A program made the position numbers and the translations under genes. The notes below the pieces were generated by a model. The model saw only the letters and a program-made list of their open reading frames with translations. It searched no databases and was not told the DNA's origin. DNA of 64,000 bases from an uncultured Pseudomonadales bacterium. Its GTDB lineage: Bacteria > Pseudomonadota > Gammaproteobacteria > Pseudomonadales > UBA7434. Shown here piece after piece: positions 45,490-56,562 of the stretch (its first letter is position 1; each line of letters starts with the position of its first letter). Where the stretch lies: the NCBI GenBank assembly GCA_943788835.1, contig CALSRU010000010.1, positions 124,001 to 188,000 of the forward strand. The letters run 5' to 3'.

Positions 45490-48144
45490 TTAGCGAAACG
45501 CCGCCAACAATGAATCAAAGATGGACCGAGCAATAGAAATAACCTGTGCCGATGCGTTGTAAGCCTGCTCATACTCCAGCAGCCGGGCCGCCTCTTCATC
45601 GAGGTTGACACCGCTAACCGATGACAATCGCTCGCTGGTTTGAGTCAATAGCGATTGCGCAGCTTCACTATCGATACGTGCCGACGACGCTTTATTACCC
45701 ACCGAGCCTACCAACTGTGCATACACCTCATTGATCGAGCTACCGCCTCTTCCTGTATCGGCTGTTTGCAACGCAGCTAAAGCCAGCGCATTGCGATTGT
45801 CACCTTTACCCGTGCTGCCGGTGTTAATCAAAAACTCGTCGCCAACTTGAGGCTTGCCAGAAATTGTTGCCGCATAGCCTATGTAAGCTGGCAGCTCTGA
45901 GGCTGTCGAGGCGCCCAAAAAGCCACCAGAAGAACTTAACGCCAGATTTTTATCAAGCACCACCTCTACTGTGCCCGCCACTACTAACTCTTGGCCAGCA
46001 CCTGCGGTAACCGATGCTGCAACCCCGTTAATAGACGTAAGCGTAATACTATCAGTGCCGGCACCCAAGTTCTCCAGCGTAAGATCTTCGCCATTGACCG
46101 AGCGAATGCTCATACTTCCACCATTGGCCGATGCGCTAATGCCACTGCCAGCAAATAATTGATTAATGCGCCGTGACAAAAATGTAGCATTAAGAGGGCT
46201 AGGAACAGGCCCACTGGCAGCGTCAGTTAGGTCAACGCCGTTGAGCCGCACTTGCATGGGCGGCGCCAGTGCATCGTCACTAACTTGCAATTGCAGCTGT
46301 GTATTAGCCGTGGCATTTACGCCACTTACGTCACTTAACCTTGCTGCTGCAGTTGCGGCAGACTCGCCCGGCAACAAGACCAAGTTCTGGCTACTACCAA
46401 GACCCGTAGTTGAATCAGTTTGAGTTAAAACAATATTTTCGCCCGGGTTGCCATTAGTCGTGGCACCCAATGAGCCTGCCGAAGCCGTAAACGCAAACGC
46501 TCCACTGGTAGTGAGCATCGACGATCTCAGATCAAAATCTAACACCGTATTATTACGCCCAGGCAGAAATGATAAACCGCGCAAAGGAGGCGACAACTGG
46601 GTTGGCTGAGCCGGGTTGGAATTATCTAAAATATCGTAGGTTGTTTCACTAGTAAACTTCACCACTAACGGCGGTGATACACTGCGTTTTTCCTGCGCGA
46701 ATTGCTTGTCGGCCAAACTATTCAAACCGCTGGCTAAAGATTCAACCTGACTGATGGCACCTGAGCCTAAATTACCCACACCCTCGCCTGTACTCACAGG
46801 AAGACCCAGCGCCAACGAGGCGGAGTCTGGCACTAGCCGCTCCACACTCAGTGGGCTAAGCCTCGCTGGGCTCAAAATAAACTTATCGCCCGCTTGAAAG
46901 TCACCCGATTCAAGATTGATCGTAAAGCCATCAGCCGCACTTAAAGATTGCGGAAAACTATTCGGAATAGCGCCACTGTTAATTACAGCGCCATCGGATT
47001 GCCGCGTTATGCTAAAGGCCAGTAAGTTACCAGCTTGCGACAGGTCAAGCGCATAATCGCTGGCCACCAACGATGACGGATCATCAATGCTCACCGACAC
47101 AACCGAACTACCACTGTTGGCTATCGCCGGCTTCGCACGAAATAGCTGCGAGTCGCGATCATTAATTGAAGTGAAAAAATCGCCTCCAGACAAGCCGTTT
47201 AAATCGACCCCTTCGCCATGCAAGCTATTGAAACTATGGCTAACTAGCGTTTGCACTAAGCCTAACTGATTGGCTGCTTCGCCCAAACCCTGACTACGAA
47301 ACTGCAGTATGCCGCCCAACGAACCGCCAACAACACGCTCGGTAATTACCTTAGGCACACCGTTAGAAACAAGGGCCAATTCTAAGCCTGCGTTTTCGGT
47401 CGTGCCATTCAATGTAGTTAACTGATTAGCACTGCTACCTTGCACCAACGCCTGCCCCCCACCGACAAAAATATTGATCATGCCGTTGTCTTGGGTCGAG
47501 GTCGTAAACCCAATATTTTCAGACAACTCACGCAACAACTGGTCTCGGCGGTCGAGCAAGTCGTTAGATTTAGTTAAATTGCCTCCTGCTGCCTGCACCT
47601 CGGCGTTAACTTGGGCAAGGCCATCAGCAATACTATTAATTTGCCGAGCCAGGGCCACCATCGCATCGTCACTTTGATCGACGATGGTATCGATCTGCCC
47701 AGCAATACCCTGATAACGACTAATCAAACTGTCTGCATTATTAAGCACCTGCTGCCTAAGTGGGAGCGAGGTAGGCGATTCTGCAGCCGCTTGCAAGCTC
47801 GCAAACAACTGGTCAAGTGAACCCGACAAGCCGGTCTCTTCACTAGACAGTAAATTATCGAGCTGATCAATACCATCGCGGAACACGCCCAACTCACCAA
47901 CTCTGGCAATGTCAGTAAACGACTGTCTCACCAAGTATTCATCGGTGATCCTGCGAATAGTGCCCACATCCACACCACGGCCAACTAAGCCATCGCCAGC
48001 AAACTTAGTGCCGCGCGTTTCAAATTCCACCTCTTGCCGGCTATAACCTTCAACACCTGCATTAGAAATATTCTGCCCGGTAGTGGCAAGTGCCCGTTGG
48101 TGCGCTGTTAAACCGCTTACACCGATGTCAAGTAATCGCGTCAT
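45490..48144 (-). CDS. flgK: FlgK, hook-associated protein 1 (long form)
   Basis: The 884-residue protein has the FlgK start MTRLLDIGVSGLTAHQRALATTGQNISNAGVEGYSRQEV and the C-terminal VNLDEEAARLLEYEQAYNASAQVISIARSIFDSLLAA. Typical FlgK is 550-680 residues, so the middle holds extra domains, rich in Ser, Gly and Ala. It sits at the hook-filament junction. Confidence 0.95.
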   Translation of the reverse strand: MTRLLDIGVSGLTAHQRALATTGQNISNAGVEGYSRQEVEFETRGTKFAGDGLVGRGVDVGTIRRITDEYLVRQSFTDIARVGELGVFRDGIDQLDNLLSSEETGLSGSLDQLFASLQAAAESPTSLPLRQQVLNNADSLISRYQGIAGQIDTIVDQSDDAMVALARQINSIADGLAQVNAEVQAAGGNLTKSNDLLDRRDQLLRELSENIGFTTSTQDNGMINIFVGGGQALVQGSSANQLTTLNGTTENAGLELALVSNGVPKVITERVVGGSLGGILQFRSQGLGEAANQLGLVQTLVSHSFNSLHGEGVDLNGLSGGDFFTSINDRDSQLFRAKPAIANSGSSVVSVSIDDPSSLVASDYALDLSQAGNLLAFSITRQSDGAVINSGAIPNSFPQSLSAADGFTINLESGDFQAGDKFILSPARLSPLSVERLVPDSASLALGLPVSTGEGVGNLGSGAISQVESLASGLNSLADKQFAQEKRSVSPPLVVKFTSETTYDILDNSNPAQPTQLSPPLRGLSFLPGRNNTVLDFDLRSSMLTTSGAFAFTASAGSLGATTNGNPGENIVLTQTDSTTGLGSSQNLVLLPGESAATAAARLSDVSGVNATANTQLQLQVSDDALAPPMQVRLNGVDLTDAASGPVPSPLNATFLSRRINQLFAGSGISASANGGSMSIRSVNGEDLTLENLGAGTDSITLTSINGVAASVTAGAGQELVVAGTVEVVLDKNLALSSSGGFLGASTASELPAYIGYAATISGKPQVGDEFLINTGSTGKGDNRNALALAALQTADTGRGGSSINEVYAQLVGSVGNKASSARIDSEAAQSLLTQTSERLSSVSGVNLDEEAARLLEYEQAYNASAQVISIARSIFDSLLAAFR

Positions 48145-48154
48145 TATTTTTCCG

Positions 48155-49246
48155 TTAGCCCGCCACTGGTGTTAATGGCACTACTGACTCATTAGCCGCA
48201 CGTTGACTGTTAACTAAAGGCAACCCAGTACCATTTTTCTGCTCAAAGCGCTGCATGATATTTTCAATTTTCTCGGCATATGCTGGATCTGTTGCGTAAC
48301 CTGCTCGTTGCAATGCACGGGGATATTGCTGCGGGTCTTGCGTGACATGCTGATAGCGCTGGTTGGTGTTAATAAACTCAACATAATCATTAAAGCTTTC
48401 AGCATACGAATCGTAGCTTCTAAACTGCGCACTTACGCGCACTGGCCGCTCGGTAAAATATTCCAATGTGTTGACCGTGACCGCCTCTCCCTGCCAGCGC
48501 TTATCGGCCTTGATACCAAACAAATTATGACTACTGCGGCCATCGCTATGCTGACTCACTTTCTGACCCCAGCCACTTTCCAAAGCTGCCTGCGCTAGTA
48601 TCGCCTCGGGGGGCACACCCAACTTTTCTGCAGCTACATTAGCCAGTGGCTGTAACTGCGCAATAAAGTCTTCAGGAGAGCCAATAGATTGGGGCAAAGT
48701 GCTAATCTGCGCAGCTGCCGAACCTGATGGTGAAGGAATCGCCGCTACATCAGCAACATCTGCGCCTGCATCGACTTTAATACTGGCTCTTTGTACCGGC
48801 CGCATGCGCGCAATATCGATCATGCCAGATACAGAAGCTTGCTCTTGCTCGTTGCTACGTGTGTTAGTAAAGCGCTTTGCCAGATCATTGGTAAACTGTT
48901 TGGCCAAGCCAATGCCATCTCCCTTGGTCATCTCCAAGCTTAGCTGGTCATCCATCATCTCTTGATAAAAACCCACTCGGTCAGAATTAAGCAAACCACC
49001 CTCAGACCAAACCTTTGAAGCATTGCGCATCGACTTCAACATTTGATGCACTAACAAAGATTCAAATTGACGACCAATTTCATTCAGCGCCTGACGAGGA
49101 TTTTCACCGTCAATTAACTTCAAGTTTTGTAGTGAACTAAGATCGTTATAAGCCGTCGAGTCTTGACTCAAGCCTCCAGAGCGTCCGGCACTAATGCCAG
49201 TGGTGGCGAGCGAATCGCTCAACGAATTCAATCCGGCAGCTTGCAC
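48155..49246 (-). CDS. flgJ: FlgJ, rod assembly protein with glucosaminidase domain
   Basis: The 363-residue protein has an N-terminal rod-capping domain (ENPRQALNEIGRQFESLLVHQMLKSMR) and, from about residue 190, a glucosaminidase domain with catalytic-type LAQAALESGWGQKV and YFTERPVRVSAQFRSYDSYAESFNDY. It opens peptidoglycan for the rod. The start is GTG 49246, overlapping the TAG stop of flgI by one base (TAGTG). Confidence 0.93.
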   Translation of the reverse strand: MQAAGLNSLSDSLATTGISAGRSGGLSQDSTAYNDLSSLQNLKLIDGENPRQALNEIGRQFESLLVHQMLKSMRNASKVWSEGGLLNSDRVGFYQEMMDDQLSLEMTKGDGIGLAKQFTNDLAKRFTNTRSNEQEQASVSGMIDIARMRPVQRASIKVDAGADVADVAAIPSPSGSAAAQISTLPQSIGSPEDFIAQLQPLANVAAEKLGVPPEAILAQAALESGWGQKVSQHSDGRSSHNLFGIKADKRWQGEAVTVNTLEYFTERPVRVSAQFRSYDSYAESFNDYVEFINTNQRYQHVTQDPQQYPRALQRAGYATDPAYAEKIENIMQRFEQKNGTGLPLVNSQRAANESVVPLTPVAG

Positions 49247-50355
49247 TAGATCACCACCAACTCTGCCCGCAATGCACCAGCTTGTTTCATAGCTTCTAAA
49301 ATGGCCATCAAATCGCCGGGTGCCGCGCCTACTTGATTCACTGCACGCACGATCGTATCGAGCTGCGTGCCAGCGTCAAACAAAAACATCCGCCCGTCGC
49401 CCTCATCAATTTGTATTTGCGCGTCAGGAACAATAGCTGTTTCGCCGCCTGCGAAAGCACCGGGCTGCACAACACGCGGATCTTCTGTCACCGTGACGGT
49501 TAAGCTGCCATGCGTAACCGCTACCGGAGACACTTTGACACTCTGGCCGACCACAATGGTGCCTGTACGAGAATTGATAATCACTTTGGCCGACTCACGG
49601 CCCTGCTCGATCTCAAGGTTTTCTAAAACCGAAACGTAAGTGACCCGGTCACTGGCCGTTTTAGGCGCAGTAACAATAATTGAGGCGGCATCGAGTGCTT
49701 GCGCAACGTCAGGGCCAAAGGTTGTATTAATGCTATCGGCAACGCGCTTGGCTGTTGTAAAGTCGGAGCGGTGTAAGTTGAAAATGATATTGGCAGAAGT
49801 ATCAAAACCTGTTTCTACCAACCGCTCCACCGTAGCACCGTTGGGAATACGGCCTACGCTGGGAACGTTTACCGTGATACTGGAGCCGTCCGAACCCTCT
49901 GCCCCAAAGCCACCCACAACCAAATTACCTTGCGACAAGGCATAAACTTTTCCATCGGCACCTTTTAACGACGTCAACAGTAGGCTGCCACCGCGCAAAC
50001 TTTTAGCATTACCAATTGATGAAACCGTTACATCAATGCTTTGCCCTGGCTTCGCAAAAGCAGGTAAATCGGCATGCACTGCCACGGCCGCTACATTTTT
50101 TAGCTGATAACGCAAGCCATCGGGCAAGGTTACCCCAAATTGCTTCAGCATATTGCTAAACGACTGCGTGGTGAACGGCGTCTGCGAGGTCTGGTCACCG
50201 GAGCCATCAAGCCCTACCACCAAACCATAACCGAGTAAGGCATTGCTGCGCACACCAGCTAGCGAGGCAATGTCTTTCAAACGATCTGCCGCAGCGTTAC
50301 CCGACTGTAACAACACCGCCAGCAAGACTATTTTTTTAAGCAAGGAGTTCATCAT
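49246..50355 (-). CDS. flgI: FlgI, P-ring protein
   Basis: The 369-residue protein has a signal peptide ([23 protein letters not shown]) and the FlgI pattern [32 protein letters not shown] and ends [14 protein letters not shown]. It forms the periplasmic P ring around the rod. I use ATG 50355 because the signal peptide begins there; the longer frame back to 50475 overlaps flgH and has no family match. Confidence 0.93.
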   Translation of the reverse strand: MMNSLLKKIVLLAVLLQSGNAAADRLKDIASLAGVRSNALLGYGLVVGLDGSGDQTSQTPFTTQSFSNMLKQFGVTLPDGLRYQLKNVAAVAVHADLPAFAKPGQSIDVTVSSIGNAKSLRGGSLLLTSLKGADGKVYALSQGNLVVGGFGAEGSDGSSITVNVPSVGRIPNGATVERLVETGFDTSANIIFNLHRSDFTTAKRVADSINTTFGPDVAQALDAASIIVTAPKTASDRVTYVSVLENLEIEQGRESAKVIINSRTGTIVVGQSVKVSPVAVTHGSLTVTVTEDPRVVQPGAFAGGETAIVPDAQIQIDEGDGRMFLFDAGTQLDTIVRAVNQVGAAPGDLMAILEAMKQAGALRAELVVI

Positions 50356-50377
50356 AATGATTCGCTTGAGTGATAAT

Positions 50378-51115
50378 TTAAAAAGGCCAGTATCGAGAAT
50401 TAAAGAAGCGTGAACCCCAACCTTGACGGCTAGCATCAGCCAACTCGCCAGTGCCACTATAAGAAATACGCGCATCCGCTATTTTGGTAGAAGAAATAGT
50501 ATTGTTCGATGAAATATCCTCGGGCCGAATGAGTCCGCGCAAGCGAATAAACTCTTCGCCTGTAGTTAGCGTCATCCATTTTTCGCCACGTATCACCAAT
50601 AAACCGTTAGGCAATACATCGGCAACCGTTGCTGCAATGCTGCCGCTCAAACTATTTTCCTGATCAGTCTCGCCATTACCATCAAACGTACGATCTTGCG
50701 CGACGTCAGCAAGTAATGAATTGCCTTTGAGATCTACGACTCGGCCAAGAATCGTCCCTTCAGTCATCGATAGGTCAGCACTTTTACCAACAGATGTTTC
50801 AGTTGATTTACTCGATACAGTGCGCTCATTAAGCATCACCGTAATAATGTCACCAGATCGGTAAGCACGCCGATCTTCATAAAGCGACATGCCGGCAACC
50901 GATTGATACAAACTGCCCGCACTAATTGTGCGCGGCAATTCACTGGGTACTAATACTGGCGCATACTCCGGATCATCTGGCTCAACATTGGCTAACGGAT
51001 AACTAGCGCAGCCCTGCAGCCCCAGGGCAATTAACAAGAGCGCCAACAAAGATTTTGGCGCCCTAACTAATTGTGCGTTTTGTCTATTACTGATCGGCTT
51101 GCTCACACTCATCAC
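50378..51115 (-). CDS. flgH: FlgH, L-ring lipoprotein
   Basis: The 245-residue protein has a lipobox LQGC at about residue 36 and then [16 protein letters not shown]; the rest has the FlgH motifs [47 protein letters not shown] and a C-terminal [13 protein letters not shown]. It forms the outer-membrane L ring. 22 bp separate it from flgI. Confidence 0.95.
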   Translation of the reverse strand: MMSVSKPISNRQNAQLVRAPKSLLALLLIALGLQGCASYPLANVEPDDPEYAPVLVPSELPRTISAGSLYQSVAGMSLYEDRRAYRSGDIITVMLNERTVSSKSTETSVGKSADLSMTEGTILGRVVDLKGNSLLADVAQDRTFDGNGETDQENSLSGSIAATVADVLPNGLLVIRGEKWMTLTTGEEFIRLRGLIRPEDISSNNTISSTKIADARISYSGTGELADASRQGWGSRFFNSRYWPF

Positions 51116-51144
51116 CTACTCGTTAAAAATTTCCCGCAACTATG

Positions 51145-51176
51145 TAACTTATATATTTTGTAACTTATATATTTTG
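51145..51176 (-). repeat. Perfect 16-bp tandem duplication spanning the flgG stop codon
   Basis: TAACTTATATATTTTG (plus strand) occurs twice back to back at 51145-51160 and 51161-51176; the second copy contains the flgG TAA stop on the minus strand. Confidence 0.95.
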
Positions 51177-51950
51177 CGAAACAAACTGCAGCATTTGATC
51201 GGCAGTCTGAATCACTTTTGAGTTCATTTCATACGTTCGCTGAGTAGTTATCATATTGACCAACTCTTCGACGATATTGACGTTAGAGTTTTCTACCATA
51301 CCTTGCTCAATGGATCCGAACCCGTTGGTAGCAGGCGTACCCTGCTGTGCAGCACCACTAGATGCGGTCTCGAGATATAAGTTTGAACCTACTGCTTGTA
51401 AGCCGCTGGGATTTAAAAAGTCGCTTAACTGAATCGAACCCACTTGCGTTGGAGCAGAGTTACCTGCCACCAATGCAGAAACCGTACCATCACGAGCCAC
51501 CGTAACCGACAGGGTGCTATTAGGTATGGCAATCGCTGGCTGAAGTTGAAAGCCATCGCTGTTAACAATTTCGCCATCAGCGCTCAATGAAAACTCGCCG
51601 TTACGCGTATAAGCGGTAGCGCCATCGGGCATCAAAATTTCATAAAAACCGCGACCATCGATAGCCATATCGAGCGGCTGATCGGTAACCTGCAGCGTAC
51701 CAGTACTAAATTCTTTCTGGGTACTCACCACTCTAACACCAGTACCAAGCTGCAAACCTGTAGGGAGCTGGGTGTTTTGCGACGACTGCCCACCGGGCTG
51801 ACGCTGCACTTGATACAACAAGTCTTCAAACACAACACGATCGCGTTTAAAACCTGCGGTTGATGCGTTCGCAAGGTTGTTCGAAATGGTTGTCAGCTGT
51901 TTGTCTTGGGCGGTTAAGCCCGTTTTACTTACCCAAAGTGCAGCATGCAT
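51165..51950 (-). CDS. flgG: FlgG, distal rod protein
   Basis: The 261-residue protein has MHAALWVSKTGLTAQDKQLTTISNNLANASTAGFKRDRVVFEDLLYQ at the start and NVNIVEELVNMITTQRTYEMNSKVIQTADQMLQ at the C terminus, the FlgG hallmarks. Length is normal (260-262). Part of the flgF-flgG pair. Confidence 0.96.
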   Translation of the reverse strand: MHAALWVSKTGLTAQDKQLTTISNNLANASTAGFKRDRVVFEDLLYQVQRQPGGQSSQNTQLPTGLQLGTGVRVVSTQKEFSTGTLQVTDQPLDMAIDGRGFYEILMPDGATAYTRNGEFSLSADGEIVNSDGFQLQPAIAIPNSTLSVTVARDGTVSALVAGNSAPTQVGSIQLSDFLNPSGLQAVGSNLYLETASSGAAQQGTPATNGFGSIEQGMVENSNVNIVEELVNMITTQRTYEMNSKVIQTADQMLQFVSQNI

Positions 51951-52052
51951 AATTCTTCTCTCTCTAGTTACAACATCTTATTAGTTGCAGCGTCTTAGTA
52001 TTCGCTAGCGCCTTCTATTTTTACGATCAATCACTGATATACAAAAATTCAG

Positions 52053-52796
52053 TTAAACCTGAACCTGTAACAAACGAGTAGACGACTCAGCCATTTCACT
52101 GACTGTTTGCATCAATTTAACTTGCATTTCAAACTGCCTGGCAAGCGCCACGACGCTAGTAAGCTCTTCAACTGGATTAACGTTACTATTTTCTACAAAA
52201 CCTTTGCGCACGCTGAGGGTAGCGTTAGGTTCTAACGGGCCATTTTTGGAAAAAAACAGGCCGCTTGTATCTTTAACAAGCTCGCCAGGCTCTGGCAGGA
52301 CTAATTTCAGGCGGTCGACTTCAACCAATGTTTCAGGGCCCTGACCCAGTGCGCGAACAGATATTGTGCCGTCGGTACCAATTTCTATTTTCTCAGCCTC
52401 AGGAATAACAATGGGGCCCTGATTACCAAGCACCTGATCACCGCGCTCATTGCGCAATACGCCAAATGCATCAGTCGACAATTTACCTGCTCGCGTGTAA
52501 GCCTCGCGACCGTCCTCACCCATTACCGCCAACCAACCGCCGCCTTGTACCGACACATCTAAATCACGACCTGTTTCTTGCAGTGAACCCGGTGCAAAGT
52601 TGGTGGCCGGCGTTTGAGCAACTGCGTATGTTCTAGTACGCAAGCCATCACCGCCGGCTACCTGCATTGACAGCGCATCAACAAAATCGGACTTAAACCC
52701 TGTCGTTGCAGCATTCGCCAGATTATGCGAGTGTGCTGCCTGGGCAAGCATATTGTGCTTAGCCCCAGTCATTGATACGTAGAGTGCTCGATCCAT
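52053..52796 (-). CDS. flgF: FlgF, proximal rod protein
   Basis: The 247-residue protein starts MDRALYVSMTGAKHNMLAQAAHSHNLANAATTGFKSDFV and has NVNPVEELTSVVALARQFEMQVKLMQTVSEMAE at the C terminus, as in FlgF. It is a rod subunit under FlgG. 100 bp separate it from flgG; no promoter seen there. Confidence 0.94.
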   Translation of the reverse strand: MDRALYVSMTGAKHNMLAQAAHSHNLANAATTGFKSDFVDALSMQVAGGDGLRTRTYAVAQTPATNFAPGSLQETGRDLDVSVQGGGWLAVMGEDGREAYTRAGKLSTDAFGVLRNERGDQVLGNQGPIVIPEAEKIEIGTDGTISVRALGQGPETLVEVDRLKLVLPEPGELVKDTSGLFFSKNGPLEPNATLSVRKGFVENSNVNPVEELTSVVALARQFEMQVKLMQTVSEMAESSTRLLQVQV

Positions 52797-52834
52797 TGTA
52801 ATTAGCCTTAAGCTATCGCTCAGTAACTTAACTA

Positions 52835-54760
52835 TTAACGAAGGTTGATAATTGTTTGCGTCACTTCATTAGCCGTTTCAATGGTTCTGGCATTAGCCTG
52901 GAAGTTTCGCTGCGCGATAATCAGCGCCACCAATTCTTCGGCCAACTCAACGTTGGACTCTTCTAATGCCCCCGACTGAATGGCACCTAATGCCGCTGAA
53001 CGTGGCGCTCCAACAACCGGCTGACCCGACAGAAAAGACTCCGCCCATGCGGTATCACCGACAGGTGTTAAACCCTGCTGGTTAGCAAAGTCTGCTAGCG
53101 CCACCTGACCCAGTATCAATGCTTCACCATTGCTGTAACGCGCAAAAATGATTCCGGTTTCATCAATATCAAGGCTCGACAACTGACCAGTAGAAAAGCC
53201 GGTTTGGTCTAACGAGTTGACTGAGAAAACGCCACTGAATTGACTGGCATCGCCGATATCAATTTCAATATTTGAACTGGTGGCAGGCACCTCTACCGGC
53301 ACCGCACCGCCGCTAGCCACTGGAAGCGGCCCTAACGAGCCGTTAGGTGCACCCGATGCGTCTATTGGTGACCAGTTTGAGATGAGAATTGGATCAGTAT
53401 TAACTGTATCTAACGAGCCATCCGCGTTGAAACGAACCCCAAACTGCGCCAACGTAGCAGCGGTAGGATCAACCGCCAAAGGATCGGGGTCGCCAACATT
53501 TTGCCCATCAATTTGCACATACATACTCCAAGTGTTAGCAGCATTGATGCTAGTAGACTCTTTAACAAAGAACATTTCTAAAACGTGGGCTGATCCTAAA
53601 GAATCGTATACTGTCACTGAAGTAGCGTCGTTATACGTTGCCTGATTGGCCGGGTCGAAAGTATTTTCTTCAAATGGAAACAGGGCAGGAGCCGATGAGA
53701 AAATATTGCCTGACCCATTAGCGAAAGTGACACCCTCATCTAAATTGACAGAAATAACACCCCCCTGCGTTAAAATCTGATCTGCTGCGGCACCAACGCC
53801 CTGAGTTACAGTCTGCCCTGAGATCGTGACCGCAAGGCCTGAGCCACCGCTAGAAACATCAAAAACTAAATCTGCACCATCAGTAGCCGTGACGGTAATG
53901 TCTGAGCCAACCACACTAGCGGACAAACCTAGCTGTGAATTAATACTCTGGGCAACTTCAATCACGCTAGTACCAGAAATATCTCTGCCGTTAAGACGAA
54001 ATTCACCGGGTGAAATCGTTGAACCACCGCCGCCAGGAGCATAAGTAAAGCTAGCTGTGTTGGTCGCAACGGCCGAAACACCTTCAACACCAGACAACGA
54101 AGCCGCTATGAGCTGGGCCGACTGATTAGGTACCGCGGGAATAGCGACGGTAACGCCATCGATGTCGATGGTGCCTGCGCCGTATCCATTTTGATTGCCT
54201 ACCTGCAACACACCAATTTCCGTGCCGTCCGAAGATACACTATTGCCGCGATCTGCCAACACCAATGAGTCGGCATTAAGGTTAAATCCGATATTCACTT
54301 CTGAAGTTTGACGTGGGTCGATGTTCACAGTATTTAAACGCAAATCACTGGTCACTCCAGACACATCGCCCGCGTCATTGGCAGAGAAACCTTGCAACCT
54401 GCCACCAGCGTTATTGGTAATGAAACCTGTATCGTCAACACCAAACTGACCTGCGCGTGAAAAAGTCTGTACACCCTGGTCACTTAAGACGAAAAAACCG
54501 CCGCCGTTAATCGCAAGGTCTAAAGCGTTTTCGGAAAAACCTATATTGCCCTGCGAGAACTGCTGGGCAATATCGGAAACGCGCACACCGCTACCAACGG
54601 CATCGGCCCCACTACCAACAATACCACTGGCATAAACGTCAGAGAATTCGGCTCTTGACTCTTTAAAACCCACAGTACTTGCATTGGAAATATTGTTACC
54701 CGCCACTTCCAATTCTTTATTGGCTGTTCGCAATCCGGTTAAGGCAGTATTAAAACTCAT
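52835..54760 (-). CDS. flgE: FlgE, hook protein (long form)
   Basis: The 641-residue protein starts [44 protein letters not shown] and ends with [39 protein letters not shown]. Most FlgE are 400-470 residues, so the D1/D2 region is expanded by about 180 residues, giving a thicker or more decorated hook. GGGAGCTATACC precedes the ATG. Confidence 0.95.
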   Translation of the reverse strand: MSFNTALTGLRTANKELEVAGNNISNASTVGFKESRAEFSDVYASGIVGSGADAVGSGVRVSDIAQQFSQGNIGFSENALDLAINGGGFFVLSDQGVQTFSRAGQFGVDDTGFITNNAGGRLQGFSANDAGDVSGVTSDLRLNTVNIDPRQTSEVNIGFNLNADSLVLADRGNSVSSDGTEIGVLQVGNQNGYGAGTIDIDGVTVAIPAVPNQSAQLIAASLSGVEGVSAVATNTASFTYAPGGGGSTISPGEFRLNGRDISGTSVIEVAQSINSQLGLSASVVGSDITVTATDGADLVFDVSSGGSGLAVTISGQTVTQGVGAAADQILTQGGVISVNLDEGVTFANGSGNIFSSAPALFPFEENTFDPANQATYNDATSVTVYDSLGSAHVLEMFFVKESTSINAANTWSMYVQIDGQNVGDPDPLAVDPTAATLAQFGVRFNADGSLDTVNTDPILISNWSPIDASGAPNGSLGPLPVASGGAVPVEVPATSSNIEIDIGDASQFSGVFSVNSLDQTGFSTGQLSSLDIDETGIIFARYSNGEALILGQVALADFANQQGLTPVGDTAWAESFLSGQPVVGAPRSAALGAIQSGALEESNVELAEELVALIIAQRNFQANARTIETANEVTQTIINLR

Positions 54761-54807
54761 GGTATAGCTCCCGTAGGATTAAATAGTATTGATTTAAAAT
54801 AAAAAAG

Positions 54808-55482
54808 TTAGAGGAAACGTCGAACATCGTCGATAGGCACTTGCCCAACACCATCTACATTAAGAGTCATGCTGTTGTCCGCACCAATTGACACACTGTT
54901 CACATTGGCAGCAAGCCTTACCGGTACCTCTACACTCTCACCCCCAATAATGGCATTGGCGCGTACACGATAAGTACCGGGCGCTTGCGCAACGTTGTTA
55001 GAGTCCAATCCATCCCAGCGAAACTGCACATCACCTGCTGCCTGCGCTTCAAGCTCTTCAACGCGCAATACTTCGCCCAACATTGACTCGACCGTTATTT
55101 GCAATCGCTCAGTGCTCGCCGGCAACTCGACTGTACCACTGAGCTCACCATCTTCCGGCAAGCGTGCGGTATTGGAACTAATCTCAACTAGCTGACCCAC
55201 TAACGCCGATGCCTCCAAAGCGCGACTAGAGCGAAATTCGTTAACCAAATCACCCATTGAACTATTCAGATTGGTAATACCTTCTACCGAACTGAACTGT
55301 GCTAGCTGGGCAATAAATTCGCCGTTTTCTTGCGGGCTTAACGGATCTTGATTCTTAAGCTGCGCAATCATTAACTGCAAAAATGCGTCTTGCCCCAGCT
55401 CGTCATTGCCCTGCAACGGCTTTGTGCTTTCAACTGCCAAGCTTTGTAACAGTGGGTTCGATTGAATATCTAAATTACTCAT
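54808..55482 (-). CDS. flgD: FlgD, hook cap
   Basis: The 224-residue protein has LGQDAFLQLMIAQLKNQDPLSPQENGEFIAQLAQFSSVEGI near the N terminus, the FlgD scaffold signature, and a C-terminal Ig-like part with VQFRWDGLDSNN. It caps the growing hook. Normal length. Confidence 0.95.
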   Translation of the reverse strand: MSNLDIQSNPLLQSLAVESTKPLQGNDELGQDAFLQLMIAQLKNQDPLSPQENGEFIAQLAQFSSVEGITNLNSSMGDLVNEFRSSRALEASALVGQLVEISSNTARLPEDGELSGTVELPASTERLQITVESMLGEVLRVEELEAQAAGDVQFRWDGLDSNNVAQAPGTYRVRANAIIGGESVEVPVRLAANVNSVSIGADNSMTLNVDGVGQVPIDDVRRFL

Positions 55483-55567
55483 AGGATTAACCAGTTCTAT
55501 GTCAGTTGTTTACTCGACGCTTTAAGCCTGTGCGCCGCTACCTCATTTAACTATTTTGCAACGCGGC

Positions 55568-56005
55568 CTATTGACCCAAGCTCAACAAGCGCTGCATCAT
55601 TGATTTTGCGGTGTTAGCCATCTCTGCATTCATCTGAAAAGACCGCGAAGCTGAAATCATATCGGCCATTTCTTCTACCGGATTAACGTTGGACATAAAT
55701 ACATAGCCTTGCTCATTAGCCAGCGGATGATCAGGTCGATAGCGCTGTTCCACCGGCGCTTCGCTCTCCATAATCTCGCTAACTAGCACGCCAAAAGCCG
55801 ACCCAGATCCGGTCTTACCTTCGTTACCAAAAGGATTTTCCATGGCGTTTTGTGCCACAAACACGGGATGACGTGCCCGGTATGCGTCTTCCTCACTGCC
55901 TGCAACAGTCTCGGAATTTGCGATGTTGCTGGCAACGGTATTCATGCGGATCGTTTGCGCCGACATACCCATGCCTGCAATATCAAAAACGTTAGCAATA
56001 CTCAT
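55568..56005 (-). CDS. flgC: FlgC, proximal rod protein
   Basis: The 145-residue protein has FDIAGMGMSAQTIRMNTVASNIANSETVAGSEEDAYRARHPVF and VNPVEEMADMISASRSFQMNAEMANTAKSMMQRLLSLGQ, the FlgC ends. It is the rod subunit next to FlgB. 39 bp separate it from flgB. Confidence 0.95.
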   Translation of the reverse strand: MSIANVFDIAGMGMSAQTIRMNTVASNIANSETVAGSEEDAYRARHPVFVAQNAMENPFGNEGKTGSGSAFGVLVSEIMESEAPVEQRYRPDHPLANEQGYVFMSNVNPVEEMADMISASRSFQMNAEMANTAKSMMQRLLSLGQ

Positions 56006-56044
56006 AATCTGCGCTCATCACTTATTAAAAATTAGGTTGAAAAG

Positions 56045-56446
56045 TTACTCGCCTTTGATCGCCTTGCTTAGCGATGCAAAACGCCCATTAAGCAGGCGAA
56101 AACTCGCTGCGAAATCCATTGCATTTTTGGCAAATTCAGCACTTTCACGCTGCGGGTCGACCGTATTGCCATCAATCCCTACTTGGTCGGGGGTGCGATA
56201 TTTCAAATCGCCGGCCAACCCTGATGCCTGAAAATCCTGATTTAAATGGCGTCCGTGAGTGGTCTGCATCTGCAAGCCACTCCCACTAACTCCCGCTAGC
56301 ACCTGTCTAAAATCGACATCTCTGGCTTTAAACCCGGGGGTATCCGCATTCGCCAGATTATTGGCAATAATTTCTGCGCGGCGAACACCAAGGTTAAGCG
56401 CTTGTTCATGCACTCCGAGTGCGTTGGCAAAACTGATGGCTGTCAT
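56045..56446 (-). CDS. flgB: FlgB, proximal rod protein
   Basis: The 133-residue protein has LNLGVRRAEIIANNLANADTPGFKARDVDFRQVL and YRTPDQVGIDGNTVDPQRESAEFAKNAMDFAASFRLLNGRF, the FlgB signature. It is the first rod subunit and first gene of the flg operon. A sigma-54 promoter lies 100 bp upstream. Confidence 0.95.
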   Translation of the reverse strand: MTAISFANALGVHEQALNLGVRRAEIIANNLANADTPGFKARDVDFRQVLAGVSGSGLQMQTTHGRHLNQDFQASGLAGDLKYRTPDQVGIDGNTVDPQRESAEFAKNAMDFAASFRLLNGRFASLSKAIKGE

Positions 56447-56545
56447 GAGATCATTGTTCCGGCATGGGTCGTTGGGCGCGGAGTATCTTTAAAAAATGTA
56501 AAAAGGAGTATTTACTCCCGTTTTTTGCCCGCGCACTAGCTCTAG

Positions 56546-56562
56546 AGCAACGCTTATGCCAA
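56546..56562 (-). promoter_or_regulatory. Sigma-54 promoter of the flgB operon
   Basis: Minus-strand TTGGCATAAGCGTTGCT has GG and GC 10 bp apart, near the consensus YTGGCACG-N4-TTGCW. It lies 100 bp before flgB and would be activated by FleQ or FleR. Confidence 0.82.
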
